A DNA stretch of 64,000 bases, taken from assembly GCF_030077735.1 (NCBI RefSeq), contig NZ_JASJEU010000020.1, forward strand, positions 109,052-173,051, in the 5' to 3' direction. The notes beneath the pieces were generated by a model, which had not been told where the DNA came from, did no database searches, and saw only the letters and a program-made list of their open reading frames with translations. The position numbers and the translations under genes were made by a program. The DNA comes from Gordonibacter faecis. GTDB lineage: Bacteria > Actinomycetota > Coriobacteriia > Coriobacteriales > Eggerthellaceae. Shown here in pieces: positions 1 through 7,976 of this stretch (positions within the stretch are counted from its first letter, which is position 1; each line of letters starts with the position of its first letter).

Positions 1-1326
1 GCCGCTGTGGCCTTGCGTGGCGCGGGCGGGGTCGCCCTGGTAGAAGGGTTCGCAGGCGCGGCGCAGGGACTCAGGGGAGAAACCGGGGCCCTCGTCGCTC
101 ACTTCTACCACGACGCTGCCGCTTTCGTCAGCGCGTACGGCCACTTCAACCAGCGAGCCCGCGGGCGCGTGCTCCACCGCGTTCGCCACCACGTTCAGCA
201 CGGCGCGCTCAAACAGGGCCTCGTCCATCTGCAGCGTTTCGGGAAGCTGCGCGTCCTCACCCCAGGTCAGCCGCACGTCTTCTGCGGCCGCCAACGCCTC
301 GGCCTGCGAATGTACGCGTGCGAAGAACGCTCGCACGTCGGCCTCAGTTGGCGAAAACACCGCCGCTCCGCCGCGCGACACGTCAATCAATTCCCGTACG
401 TAGTCGCTCATGCGCGCGGCTCCCGCAGCGGCGTCGGTGGCGCAGGCGCGTTCCTCATCAGGAAGTTCGCTCTCCAGCAGCACGTCTAAATTACCGCGCA
501 CCACCGTGAGCGGGGTCTTCAAATCGTGCGCGAGCGCGGCCATCTGCTCGCGGCGTTCCTGATCGCTGCGCCACTGATCCTCAAGCGACTCCTTCAGCGA
601 CGAGCGCATCTCGTCCATCGCGCCCAGCACGTCGTCGATCTCGCGCACGCCGGAGCGCTCCACCGAAAAGTCCAGGTCGTGCCCCTCAATGCGACGCGCC
701 GCCTCCGTGAGCGGGTTCATCTTGCGCGCGATAACCCGCGCCGCACGCGTCACGATGCCCGCGAGCGCGGCCACGAACAGCACCACGGCCGCCGCCACCA
801 CAACGTTTTGCGGATTCGGCAGCGAATCGCGCAACTCCTTCGACACAAACTGCGGCAGGTACTCGTACGCGAGCACACACGTGGTACCGTCCGCCAGCTC
901 CACCGGCTCGTACCGCGCCGTGCTTAGCACGCCGTACTCCACAGACAGCCCGCCGAACGCCGCCTCGCGCGACAGACTGGCTTTGCCATCAGGTGCGTCT
1001 CCGCCGAGACGCGTGCCATCGGGCGCAAACGTGGTCCACCAGTAACAGGACGGAATGGCTGCATCGAGCGCCGCCGGGTCATCGGAAGCCAGCTGAGCCA
1101 GGCGCGCCGACGTTTCCTCAAGTGCACGGTCGCCCTCGTTTGCCGGATAAGCCACGCCCATGTTCAATATCACCGCGAACGCCACAAACGCTGCCACAGC
1201 CACGGCGAGCGTCGCCGCCAACACGTAGGCGAAGTAGCGCAGGATAACCAGCGACAACGGCAGCCCGCGCCGTCGCGCCGCACCGCCAGCGCTACCAGCG
1301 ACACCGCCGACACCATCTTCTCGCAT
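1..1326 (-). CDS. Sensor histidine kinase, truncated by the window edge
   Basis: The open frame starts at an ATG whose last bases overlap the stop of the response regulator (ATGA) and runs off the window after 442 codons. It shows a first membrane segment near residues 24-50, an extracytoplasmic loop, and a second membrane segment near residues 175-195. A HAMP-like linker and the H-box ALAHDLKTPLTVV follow, with the phospho-accepting histidine at about residue 267. The N-box reads NVVANAVEHAP, the G1 box VSDEGPGFS, and the F-box region ACEPFYQGD. It should autophosphorylate and pass phosphate to the adjacent OmpR-type regulator. Lying in an operon with a LanF/BcrA-type ABC transporter, it is likely to sense a cell-envelope-active peptide; that ligand is inference. 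The last part of the ATPase domain lies outside the window. Confidence 0.93.
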   Translation of the reverse strand, partial: MREDGVGGVAGSAGGAARRRGLPLSLVILRYFAYVLAATLAVAVAAFVAFAVILNMGVAYPANEGDRALEETSARLAQLASDDPAALDAAIPSCYWWTTFAPDGTRLGGDAPDGKASLSREAAFGGLSVEYGVLSTARYEPVELADGTTCVLAYEYLPQFVSKELRDSLPNPQNVVVAAAVVLFVAALAGIVTRAARVIARKMNPLTEAARRIEGHDLDFSVERSGVREIDDVLGAMDEMRSSLKESLEDQWRSDQERREQMAALAHDLKTPLTVVRGNLDVLLESELPDEERACATDAAAGAARMSDYVRELIDVSRGGAAVFSPTEADVRAFFARVHSQAEALAAAEDVRLTWGEDAQLPETLQMDEALFERAVLNVVANAVEHAPAGSLVEVAVRADESGSVVVEVSDEGPGFSPESLRRACEPFYQGDPARATQGHSG

Positions 1327-1988
1327 CACGCCGTCCACTTGTACCCCACTCCCCACACCGTCTCGATCACCTCAGCACCCACATCGCGCCACTTCGCGCG
1401 CGCGTTCGCTACATGCACCGAGATGGTGGCCTCGTCGCACTCCGCGTCCCACCCGAGCACCGCCTCGCGAATCTGCGCGCGCGAGAACACCTGCCCGGGG
1501 TGGCGCGCGAGGAATTCACACACCTCAAACTCCGTTTTCGTGAGCAGTACCTCCTGCTCACCCGCGAAGGCCCGCCGCGCCGCCACGTCCAGTCGCACGT
1601 CGCCGAACGACAGCGCACACTTGCGCTCCCGCCGCTCGCGCCGCAGGTGAGCCGCTACTTTCGCGCGCAACTCGGCCGCGCCGAACGGCTTGCGCACGTA
1701 GTCGTCCGCACCCAGACCGAGGCCATAGACGGCATCCTCTTCCGCGCTTTTCGCTGTGAGGAACACGATGGGCGCGTCCACGCGCTCGCGGATGCGGCGG
1801 CAGAGTTCGAACCCGTCCATCCCGGGCATCATGACGTCAAGCAGCACCAAGTCGAACCGCCCCAGGTCAAGCGACTCGACGCGCGCCGGGTTGTCCAGAG
1901 CCGTGAGGTCATGGCCGTCTTTGACCAGAATGCGGCCAAGCAGCGTGAGAATAGCCTGGTCATCATCCACTGCCAGAATGCGCGCCAC
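1326..1988 (-). CDS. OmpR/PhoB-family response regulator
   Basis: A receiver domain (residues 1-115) is followed by a winged-helix DNA-binding domain ending in VIETVWGVGYKW. The acidic pocket is DDD at residues 8-10, the phosphorylated aspartate is D51 in LVLLDVMMPG, and the switch residues lie in IVFLTAKSAEED. I chose the GTG start at 1988 because an AAGGAGG ribosome site lies just upstream; a longer frame to 2024 would place that site inside the gene. It overlaps the kinase start by four bases and is the last-but-one gene of the transporter operon. It likely controls the operon itself through the 11-bp direct repeat at 4445-4465 (inference). Confidence 0.95.
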   Translation of the reverse strand: MARILAVDDDQAILTLLGRILVKDGHDLTALDNPARVESLDLGRFDLVLLDVMMPGMDGFELCRRIRERVDAPIVFLTAKSAEEDAVYGLGLGADDYVRKPFGAAELRAKVAAHLRRERRERKCALSFGDVRLDVAARRAFAGEQEVLLTKTEFEVCEFLARHPGQVFSRAQIREAVLGWDAECDEATISVHVANARAKWRDVGAEVIETVWGVGYKWTA

Positions 1989-2027
1989 GAACTTCCTCCT
2001 TCTCTCGTCGTGCGAGTGTAGCACAGC

Positions 2028-2912
2028 CTATTCCCCCCTACCGCGACGGCCCTCGAAGCGGTTCGCGGCAGCCAGCAACACCGCAACAACCAGCAATGTT
2101 ATGGTCAGACACGCCGCGCTCACCACCACATACGACACCCACAGGGCCGCTGCCTGTTCGGCCGTGCCCGTCGCCTGAGCGATGGACGCCTCCAGCGGAA
2201 GCGATGCCAGGCGCGAGGGCCAGGCGAACGGCACGACCGCCGCCAGTCCGACGCCAAAGCCACCCGTAAGCGTGCCCGTGACCAGCCCGTTCGCCAGGCC
2301 GCCCATAAGCGCGAGCGCCGTGCCGAACCCGAAGGCTCCCGCGCCGATGGCCGCGTTGCGTCCGAACTTGAGCGCCACCCACAAAAAGAGTGCGTACACG
2401 CACGCGCTTCCCACGGCGATACCCACCACCGCAAGCGCCACCGCGCCAGCCGCGGGCAGCACGCGCCCCGCCGCCGCAAGGATCCCGCAGAACACCACCG
2501 CCGCCAGCGCCGCGGCCGCAAGCCCCAGCGCCAAGAGCGCCACCACCTTCGCCGCCAGCGCGCGACGGCGGGAAGACACGCCCAGCAGGTTCGTCGCGTC
2601 GCCCGCGCGTTGCTCTGCGTCGGCCGCAAGTCCGCAGGAAATGCCGGCGAGCAGCGGTGCCCCTGCGCCCAGCAGCTGGAAGAATGCGTCCGTGCCCAAA
2701 AGCGAATCCCACGGTGTCCAGGCGAAATACGCGCCTGCACACCCACCGAGCGCAAGCGCCAGCACCCCATGCAGCCACACCAGCGGCGAGCGGCGCAGAC
2801 GCACGGCTTCCGAACGCAACGCCGACGCAAACGTCATCCGCGCACCCGCACCCACGCCTGCGTGCACGCCCGCACGCGCGCTCGCGCCCGCTGCCATCTC
2901 ATGCGCACCCAT
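2028..2912 (-). CDS. ABC-2 type permease, second subunit (LanG/MutG-like)
   Basis: A 294-residue polytopic membrane protein with about six hydrophobic segments and no ATP-binding motif. It lies directly after another ABC-2 permease and an ATPase. The start at 2912 is an ATGA overlap with the upstream stop and has GGGAGG in front of it; the longer frame to 3008 lacks both. The arrangement of one ATPase plus two permeases plus a two-component system is the layout of lantibiotic immunity (LanFEG) or bacitracin-type resistance exporters. The substrate cannot be read from the sequence. The N-terminus is unusually alanine- and histidine-rich. Confidence 0.82.
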   Translation of the reverse strand: MGAHEMAAGASARAGVHAGVGAGARMTFASALRSEAVRLRRSPLVWLHGVLALALGGCAGAYFAWTPWDSLLGTDAFFQLLGAGAPLLAGISCGLAADAEQRAGDATNLLGVSSRRRALAAKVVALLALGLAAAALAAVVFCGILAAAGRVLPAAGAVALAVVGIAVGSACVYALFLWVALKFGRNAAIGAGAFGFGTALALMGGLANGLVTGTLTGGFGVGLAAVVPFAWPSRLASLPLEASIAQATGTAEQAAALWVSYVVVSAACLTITLLVVAVLLAAANRFEGRRGRGE

Positions 2913-3700
2913 CACTTCGCCTCCCGTCTCGCAAACCAGGCCGCGCCTGCCACAGCCAGCATCGCAAACAGCGCCGCCGCAATGGCAAGTCCCGCCCAGC
3001 ATTCCCAACCAAACACGCCCAACGCCGCGCCCGGTTCAAGCGGCACGCCCGAGGGCTCCGTCCTCGTGAACGGCGCGGCCGCACACAGCGCCGTCGCCGA
3101 CGGAAACAGGTACCACGACGCCGACGACCACAGCGCAATCCCTACGCCCAGCTGCAGCAACGCCGGAATTGCAATGCCCACCAGCGTGCCAAAGCGCATC
3201 GTAAGCACAAGCCCTGTCGGTATCATCCACGCGCTTCCAATCGTCAGCACCAGCACGGTTGCTACGCCCTCAAACACGTTCGGCCCCTTGGCCCCCAGCA
3301 TCGTAAGCACGCATGAAACCGCCAGCACCACCACATTCGCCGCCACCACCAGCCCAAGGCCGCAGCACACCTTCGCCCACCACGTGCGCACCGGAGGCAG
3401 CGGCAGCCCCAGCACCGGGCGCAGCTTCTGCCGCGCATCGAGGTTCGCCACCGACACACACATGAGCGCCGTCGCGATGGGCAGCATGAGCGCGTACCAG
3501 TAGTTCCACATGACCGTGCTGATGCCGCCTACCGCGCCCATCCCCGGGATCACGCCCGAGGCCAGCACACCCAACAGGCAAAACGGCAGCGGCGCGATAA
3601 GCGCCACCTTCCGCGCCGCGCCGCGCTTGCCTTTCCGCACCTCGGCCCGCAGCGTCGCGGGGAACGTGCCTACGCTTCTCACCTGCCCATTCGTTGCCAT
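2912..3700 (-). CDS. ABC-2 type permease, first subunit (LanE/MutE-like)
   Basis: A 262-residue membrane protein with six predicted hydrophobic segments. It begins with a short cytoplasmic stretch containing RAEVRKGKRG, as in MutE/EpiE-type immunity permeases. It starts immediately after the ATPase stop (TAA then ATG) and overlaps the next permease by ATGA, so the three subunits should be translated together. It would form a heterodimer with the 2028-2912 product, driven by the 3701-4399 ATPase. Family placement is by topology and context, not by a catalytic motif. Confidence 0.82.
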   Translation of the reverse strand: MATNGQVRSVGTFPATLRAEVRKGKRGAARKVALIAPLPFCLLGVLASGVIPGMGAVGGISTVMWNYWYALMLPIATALMCVSVANLDARQKLRPVLGLPLPPVRTWWAKVCCGLGLVVAANVVVLAVSCVLTMLGAKGPNVFEGVATVLVLTIGSAWMIPTGLVLTMRFGTLVGIAIPALLQLGVGIALWSSASWYLFPSATALCAAAPFTRTEPSGVPLEPGAALGVFGWECWAGLAIAAALFAMLAVAGAAWFARREAK

Positions 3701-4399
3701 TTACGCCACCGCCTTCCCCATGCACACATCCATGAACAGCCGCTCCAAGTCCTGCCCGCCGTCAAGCGGCGCCTCGTAGGCCAGCCGTCCTCCCACGATG
3801 ATACCCACGAGGTCGGCCACGTGTTCCACCTCACCCAAGATGTGGCTCGACAGCACCACCGTGATACCGCGCTGCGGGAACGACCTGATGAGCGCCCGCA
3901 ATTCCTGAATACCCACCGGGTCGAGCCCGTTGGTGGGCTCGTCCAGCACCAACAGCCGCGGATGTCCCACCAGCGCAAGCGCAATCCCCAGTCGCTGCTT
4001 CATGCCCAGCGAGAACTGCCCCGCGCGCTTCTTCCCCGTGTTCGTCAGCTCCACCGTGGCCAGCGCCTCGTCGATGCGTTCCTCGCCCACGCCCAGAAGC
4101 GTCGTGCGCACGAGCAGGTTCTCGCGCGCCGTGAGGTTTTCGTACAGGGGCGGCGTCTCAATGAGCGCGCCAATGCCCGCCAAATCGCTCCGCGTCCACG
4201 GCCGCCCGGCCACCAAAATCTCGCCCGCCGAGGGCCGCAGCATCCCGCACACCATCTTGAGCAGCGTCGACTTCCCCGCGCCGTTCGGCCCCAACAAGCC
4301 ATACACCGCGCCCTCCGGCACATGCAGCGACACGCCGTCCACCGCGCGCTGCCCCTTAAATTCCTTGACGAGCCCCCTCGTCTCAAGCACGTAACCCAT
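3701..4399 (-). CDS. ABC transporter ATP-binding protein (LanF/BcrA-like)
   Basis: A 232-residue ATPase with Walker A GLLGPNGAGKST, signature FSLGMKQRLGIA, Walker B LLVLDEPTNGLDP and switch histidine in LSSHIL. This sequence type is typical of BcrA/LanF self-protection exporters. The ATG at 4399 is preceded by AAAGGAG; the frame extends ten codons further but without a ribosome site. It is the first gene of a five-gene minus-strand operon (ATPase, two permeases, regulator, kinase). A direct repeat that fits an OmpR-type regulator lies about 50 bp upstream. Confidence 0.93.
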   Translation of the reverse strand: MGYVLETRGLVKEFKGQRAVDGVSLHVPEGAVYGLLGPNGAGKSTLLKMVCGMLRPSAGEILVAGRPWTRSDLAGIGALIETPPLYENLTARENLLVRTTLLGVGEERIDEALATVELTNTGKKRAGQFSLGMKQRLGIALALVGHPRLLVLDEPTNGLDPVGIQELRALIRSFPQRGITVVLSSHILGEVEHVADLVGIIVGGRLAYEAPLDGGQDLERLFMDVCMGKAVA

Positions 4400-4444
4400 G
4401 CGCACTCCTTTCGCTTTTCGTTGACGCACCCCATAGTGTGCCCG

Positions 4445-4465
4445 GTTTCTAAAGATTCCTTAAAG
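4445..4465 (-). promoter_or_regulatory. 11-bp direct repeat, candidate response-regulator box
   Basis: On the minus strand the sequence reads CTTTAAGGAAT followed by CTTTAGAAAC, two half-sites one helical turn apart. It sits between the divergent transporter operon and the membrane protein at 4513. A TATACT at 4472-4477 could serve the plus-strand gene. OmpR-family regulators typically bind such repeats, so the cognate regulator at 1326-1988 is the obvious candidate. A similar pair occurs at 6149-6174 upstream of the VanZ-like gene. Binding is inferred. Confidence 0.4.
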
Positions 4466-4512
4466 GCCGGGTATACTGGCGAAATTGAGGTTTGCGAAGA
4501 GAAGGGAACGCA

Positions 4513-5325
4513 GTGGCGATATTCCGGGCGGGGCTCAGCACCTGGCAGAAAGTAGTTGTGATAGTGGGGCTTGTGCTGCTGTTCGGCGGGTTCGGTGCCC
4601 TAATGGTGGGCGAGTTTGGCACCTCGGTGGGGAACGCGGGGCTCGCGAACCGCGCCGCCGCCAACGCGGGATTTTTGGCGATGGGGCTGGCGCTGCTGGG
4701 TTATGCGATTGTGTTTCTTGCGGGCAACTGGCGCGTCCGCCCGCGCGGCCGTGAGGCGTGGAAACAGGAGCTGCGCGAAGGGGTGCGCGAGTTCGGGGCG
4801 GCGCTCATCAACATTGTTGGATACGGCGGCACTGTGATTGTCGCGCTGGGCGCGCTATCTGCGGCGGACAGCGTCCCGGTGGTTTCTGTGGTGGTTATTC
4901 TTGTGTGCGTCGCGGGGTTTGTGGCGCTCCGCCTGTGGCGCAGGCGTCATCCGCGCGCCTATCCCCGCGCGTGGGGTGCCGCGTTGTTCCTGTTCATGGT
5001 GGCGTTCGGTAGCGTCGCGTGCGTGGCGGGTGCGCTTGAGGGCGCGAAGGTGGTGGCCGATGCGCTGGAAGGACCCCGCACAACCCTGTGCGCGATGACC
5101 GGTTTCGAGGAACAGCGCCCCACCGGCCGCTACCGTGCGCTGAGCACGACCGACCTGGCGCTGGAACTGACGGATGGCGAGGGCCACACCATCCACCTCG
5201 CCGTGAAGGAGCAGGATCGCGAGGCCCTGCGCCCCCTCGCCGAAGCCGGCGGCATAGCCCACACCACCTACTACCCCCGCACCGGCATCCTGGTAGCCTT
5301 CGAACCAGCGACCGATGCCCGTTAA
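4513..5325 (+). CDS. Membrane protein of unknown function
   Basis: A 270-residue protein with about five hydrophobic segments in the first 180 residues, then a soluble C-terminal part of about 95 residues. I do not recognise the family. The GTG at 4513 is chosen because AAGGGAA lies seven bases before it; a TTG at 4492 is the alternative. It is divergent from the ABC exporter operon and shares its control region, so it may belong to the same stress response. The stop codon is also the first bases of a MITE-like repeat end. Confidence 0.7.
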   Translation: MAIFRAGLSTWQKVVVIVGLVLLFGGFGALMVGEFGTSVGNAGLANRAAANAGFLAMGLALLGYAIVFLAGNWRVRPRGREAWKQELREGVREFGAALINIVGYGGTVIVALGALSAADSVPVVSVVVILVCVAGFVALRLWRRRHPRAYPRAWGAALFLFMVAFGSVACVAGALEGAKVVADALEGPRTTLCAMTGFEEQRPTGRYRALSTTDLALELTDGEGHTIHLAVKEQDREALRPLAEAGGIAHTTYYPRTGILVAFEPATDAR

Positions 5326-5400
5326 AGTGTGACGCGCTTCGCGCTACTGATGACGCCAGGAGAATCCCATATCCCATGCTTTATGACGCGGGCTCTTGCA
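5324..5400. repeat. MITE-like repeat, single end (copy 1)
   Basis: The sequence beginning AAAGTGTGACGCGCTTCGCG is the reverse complement of the right end of the repeats at 42680, 56340 and 63712. It matches the left end of the full copies at 32270 and 63391. Only one terminal arm is present; the central GGGCGCTTCGTGAAGCGCCC hairpin is missing. The repeat begins inside the stop codon of the preceding gene and separates it from the convergent VanZ-like gene. Confidence 0.7.
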
Positions 5401-5423
5401 AGTGCGATAAATAAACTAGAACC

Positions 5424-6017
5424 CTACAGGTTCCCTATCACCAGGAGCGCTACCAGCAACGCGAGCATAAGGCCGCAGATGAGGGCTATGGTGTTGCAGG
5501 CGCGGAGGGCTCGGGTGTCTGAGCGCGCGGCGAGGCGGACGAACACATACAGCCCCAGGCCGATCGCGCCGCCGAGGGTGTTTGCCAGAAGGTCGGTGAT
5601 GTCGCTCATGCCTACAGCCAGCACATACTGCAGCACTTCGAACGCAAGGCTGGTTGCTGTGACCGGCAGTAGCACCCGCCACCAGGGGCGGCCCGCTGTC
5701 AGCATGCCCATGAACAGGCCGAACGGCACAAATGCGAGCACGTTTTGCACCACTTCGCGGTAATCAGCCGCGCCGTTGATGACCGTCGCCCCCGCAAGCG
5801 GAATCAGATTGATGCTGCGGACGGTTCCCAGGATGTCGGGCGAGAGTTGCATCTTGAACAGGATGATCCACGTGAGAACCACCAGGTAGAACACGAATAT
5901 CGCCGTCGTGAGATGCCTGCTTCCCAGAAAGCGGGCAAGCGTCCCCGGCCGCGCCACGCCGTGTGCGCCCGCGCCACCATTTACGTCAACTTCCCACTGA
6001 ACTTCTTTGAACTCCAT
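5424..6017 (-). CDS. VanZ-family membrane protein
   Basis: A 197-residue protein with a cytoplasmic N-terminus and about five membrane segments. VanZ-family signatures are visible: NLIPL, NVLAFVPFG, and a block reading SLAFEVLQY then DITDLLANTLGGAIG. VanZ of enterococci gives low-level teicoplanin resistance; most family members have no known function. The start at 6017 has AAAGGTGG seven bases upstream. The frame extends 21 codons further to 6080 without a ribosome site. A repeat resembling the exporter-operon box lies about 130 bp upstream. Confidence 0.88.
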   Translation of the reverse strand: MEFKEVQWEVDVNGGAGAHGVARPGTLARFLGSRHLTTAIFVFYLVVLTWIILFKMQLSPDILGTVRSINLIPLAGATVINGAADYREVVQNVLAFVPFGLFMGMLTAGRPWWRVLLPVTATSLAFEVLQYVLAVGMSDITDLLANTLGGAIGLGLYVFVRLAARSDTRALRACNTIALICGLMLALLVALLVIGNL

Positions 6018-6148
6018 GGTATCCACCTTTCGGATGCTACTTCTCGCGGGGTGTAACGAAGCCCCTCTCAGGCTCTCCAACCTTTTCTCTTAGCATACGT
6101 CGCGCCCGCGCGTGAAAAGCGATACGCGCGCCAACCGTTTTCGGTCGT

Positions 6149-6174
6149 TAAGCATTCTTCAGAATTCCTTAAGG
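6149..6174 (-). promoter_or_regulatory. Second candidate response-regulator box
   Basis: On the minus strand CTTAAGGAATT is followed by CTGAAGAATGC, again with an 11-bp period and close to the repeat at 4445-4465. It lies in the 370-bp gap between the divergent VanZ-like gene and pyrE. I see no clear pyrE promoter in the remaining part of this gap. A TATGCT could serve as the -10 of the VanZ-like gene, closer to its start. Confidence 0.35.
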
Positions 6175-6391
6175 TACCAGGTCGCGTGTGCCCTCTTCGC
6201 CAGCACCACCCTATGCGCTTGCACCTCGCGCCCGCACGCCCTGCGCCCCCTTCGCCAGCGCCACTCCGCACTCCCGAACCCCCGCGCGCCCCCCATCCGC
6301 ACACCCCCACCCCCGCTTCCGGCTTCCTCGCCAATCAGGTATCATGAAAACCCACAGCGCGGCAGGCGCGAACACAAACGGAAGGAGCGGC

Positions 6392-7069
6392 ATGGAGGCC
6401 TACAAGCAGGAGTTCATCGAGTTCATGGTGGAAAGCGACGTGCTGAAGTTCGGCGACTTCACGCTGAAGAGCGGCCGCAAATCCCCCTTCTTCATGAACG
6501 CGGGCGCCTACGTCACCGGCGCGCAGCTCCACCGCCTGGGGCAATTCTACGCGCGCGCCATCCACGACAACTTCGGGCTGGACTTCGACGTGGTGTTCGG
6601 GCCGGCCTACAAGGGCATTCCGCTGTCGGTGATCACCACGATGGCGCTGTCCGAGCTGTACGGCAAGGAGGCGCGCTACTGCTCGAACCGCAAGGAGGTC
6701 AAAGACCACGGCGACACGGGCATTCTGCTAGGCTCGGCGCTGCACGACGGCGACCGCGTGGTCATTGTGGAGGACGTCACCACGTCGGGTAAGTCCATCG
6801 AAGAGACGCACCCCATCCTCATGGAGCAGGCGAATGTGCAGGTGGTGGGCCTGATGGTGTCGCTCAACCGCCTGGAAGTGGGCAAAGGCGGCCAGATGTG
6901 CGCCCTCGACGAGGTCCGCGAACGCTACGGCTTCCCCACCGCCTCCATCGTCGACATGGCCGAGGTAACCGAACACCTCTACGGCCGCGAATGCCAAGGC
7001 CGCGTAGTGATAAACAACCAGGTAAAAGCCGCTTTGGACGCGTATTACGAGCAGTATGGCGCGAAGTAG
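6392..7069 (+). CDS. pyrE: Orotate phosphoribosyltransferase
   Basis: The enzyme joins orotate to PRPP to give orotidine 5'-phosphate in pyrimidine synthesis. The 225-residue protein carries the type I PRTase PRPP-binding loop VVIVEDVTTSGKS and the N-terminal orotate-site region FTLKSGRKSPFFMN. The dimer-loop lysine region is AYKGIPL. Start at 6392 is set by GGAAGGAG; upstream in-frame codons have no ribosome site. It appears monocistronic and is followed by a candidate small RNA and terminator. Confidence 0.96.
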   Translation: MEAYKQEFIEFMVESDVLKFGDFTLKSGRKSPFFMNAGAYVTGAQLHRLGQFYARAIHDNFGLDFDVVFGPAYKGIPLSVITTMALSELYGKEARYCSNRKEVKDHGDTGILLGSALHDGDRVVIVEDVTTSGKSIEETHPILMEQANVQVVGLMVSLNRLEVGKGGQMCALDEVRERYGFPTASIVDMAEVTEHLYGRECQGRVVINNQVKAALDAYYEQYGAK

Positions 7070-7085
7070 GAAGAATACTAACTAC

Positions 7086-7113
7086 TTGACATATAGTTTC
7101 AAGCTGGTATTCT
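7086..7113 (+). promoter_or_regulatory. Sigma70-type promoter downstream of pyrE
   Basis: TTGACA at 7086-7091, a 16-bp spacer and TATTCT at 7108-7113 form a good housekeeping promoter. It lies 17 bp after the pyrE stop. The only thing it could drive before the terminator at 7148-7186 is a transcript of about 65-70 nt with no ORF. Confidence 0.55.
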
Positions 7114-7118
7114 CTATT

Positions 7119-7186
7119 TGCATAGAAAAACGTTCGACGTTTTTGCGGAGCGAGGTTGCGACAAGCAGTCTCGCTCTAGTTTTTTA
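7119..7186 (+). ncRNA. Candidate small RNA between pyrE and the fluoride channel
   Basis: The interval between the promoter at 7086-7113 and a terminator contains the perfect hairpin AAAAACGTTCGACGTTTTT. The terminator follows, with stem GAGCGAG/CTCGCTC at 7148-7154 and 7170-7176 and a run of six T. No ribosome site or start codon opens a sensible frame. The promoter-hairpin-terminator layout suggests an independent small RNA; it may instead be only the pyrE terminator plus a fortuitous promoter. Confidence 0.35.
7148..7186 (+). terminator. Rho-independent terminator after pyrE
   Basis: A seven-base stem GAGCGAG/CTCGCTC with a 15-base loop is followed, after TAG, by six T on the plus strand. 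It would end pyrE transcripts and those from the promoter at 7086. Confidence 0.65.
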
Positions 7187-7206
7187 CGAGCAGAACAACC
7201 GCTCCG

Positions 7207-7608
7207 CTACCCTCCCTGGACGCTCAGGAGGCGAACCAGGGACACAGCGCCGCGGACGGCGGCCATGCCGAGGGCTACGCCGGCGAGACAAGCTACGAGA
7301 CTTCCCATGGCGTAGGTGCCGCCGGTGAGGTAGTTGCCTTCTTGGAAGAGGGCCAGGGTTTCCAACGAGAAGGTGGAGAACGTCGTGAAGCCGCCACAGA
7401 CGCCCGTCTTCAGAAACAGCGTGGCGTTGGGCGAAAGAAGCGAGGTCAGCGACGTGATTTCCACAATGACGCCAATAAACACAGCACCCAGGAAGTTCAC
7501 GAGAAACGTCATGAGCGGAAAATCGCCCTCATAAGGCACAAGCCCCATCAGATAGCGCGCCACCGCGCCGACGAATCCACCCGCGCCTACACACAGCACC
7601 TCAAACAT
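7207..7608 (-). CDS. crcB: Fluoride ion channel
   Basis: A 133-residue, four-helix Fluc channel that forms dual-topology dimers exporting fluoride. Family motifs are present: GGFVGAVARY near the N-terminus, NFLGAVFIG in helix 2, and the helix-break region GVCGGFTTFSTFS with the phenylalanines lining the pore. The chosen ATG at 7608 begins MFEVLCVGAGG, the normal family N-terminus, with AGGAAGG upstream. The 39 extra in-frame codons lie in the leader. A fluoride riboswitch lies in that leader, so expression should be induced by fluoride. Confidence 0.95.
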   Translation of the reverse strand: MFEVLCVGAGGFVGAVARYLMGLVPYEGDFPLMTFLVNFLGAVFIGVIVEITSLTSLLSPNATLFLKTGVCGGFTTFSTFSLETLALFQEGNYLTGGTYAMGSLVACLAGVALGMAAVRGAVSLVRLLSVQGG

Positions 7609-7721
7609 AACGCCCGTCCATCCTTCCTGTTCACGCCCGCACGCTCGCCCGCGCCACGCGCCGCGTGCCCCCCGGAACGAAAAAAAGCCGACGACCCCGC
7701 AGCAGCGCGCCCGCAGGCGGC

Positions 7722-7797
7722 CCATGCAGAAGTCATCAGCTTTATCAGCGGTTCAAACTGGCCCAAGCCAGCTTAGGGAGAACTTCATTCCCGCCCG
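7722..7797 (-). promoter_or_regulatory. Fluoride (crcB-motif) riboswitch
   Basis: On the minus strand the aptamer starts with stem strand GGGA, then AUGAAGUU, then UCCC. After a helix made of GCUGGC/GCCAG the segment GCUGAUGACUUCU follows. AAGU pairs with ACUU, as the AUGAGGCC and AUGGCCUCU segments do in the Thermotoga petrophila fluoride aptamer. Downstream, before the channel gene, a GC-rich stretch ends in seven T (minus strand, 7686-7680), which suggests a transcription-terminating expression platform. Position directly upstream of crcB supports the call. Confidence 0.75.
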
Positions 7798-7900
7798 CAT
7801 TCTACCCCAATCCCCCGCGCGCAAGCAACGGAAAGAGAAGCCTCCACAAGGGGCACAGGTAGAGAACGTGCTGGAGAAGGTACCAGCAGTGGAGGTCCTT

Positions 7901-7945
7901 GTCATCCTGAGCGGAGGCGCGAAGCGCCGTAGTCGAAGGATGACA
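7901..7945. repeat. REP-like palindrome GTCATCCTGAGCGGAG (copy a)
   Basis: An imperfect palindrome starts GTCATCCTGAGCGGAG, has a variable GC-rich loop, and ends GTCGAAGGATGAC. Further copies occur at 43271, 43356, 51402, 51544 and 60963. It lies in the region between crcB and the gene at 7977; nothing else is seen there. Confidence 0.7.
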
Positions 7946-7976
7946 AGATAGTACGCGAGCGATGCCGCACGCCGCA

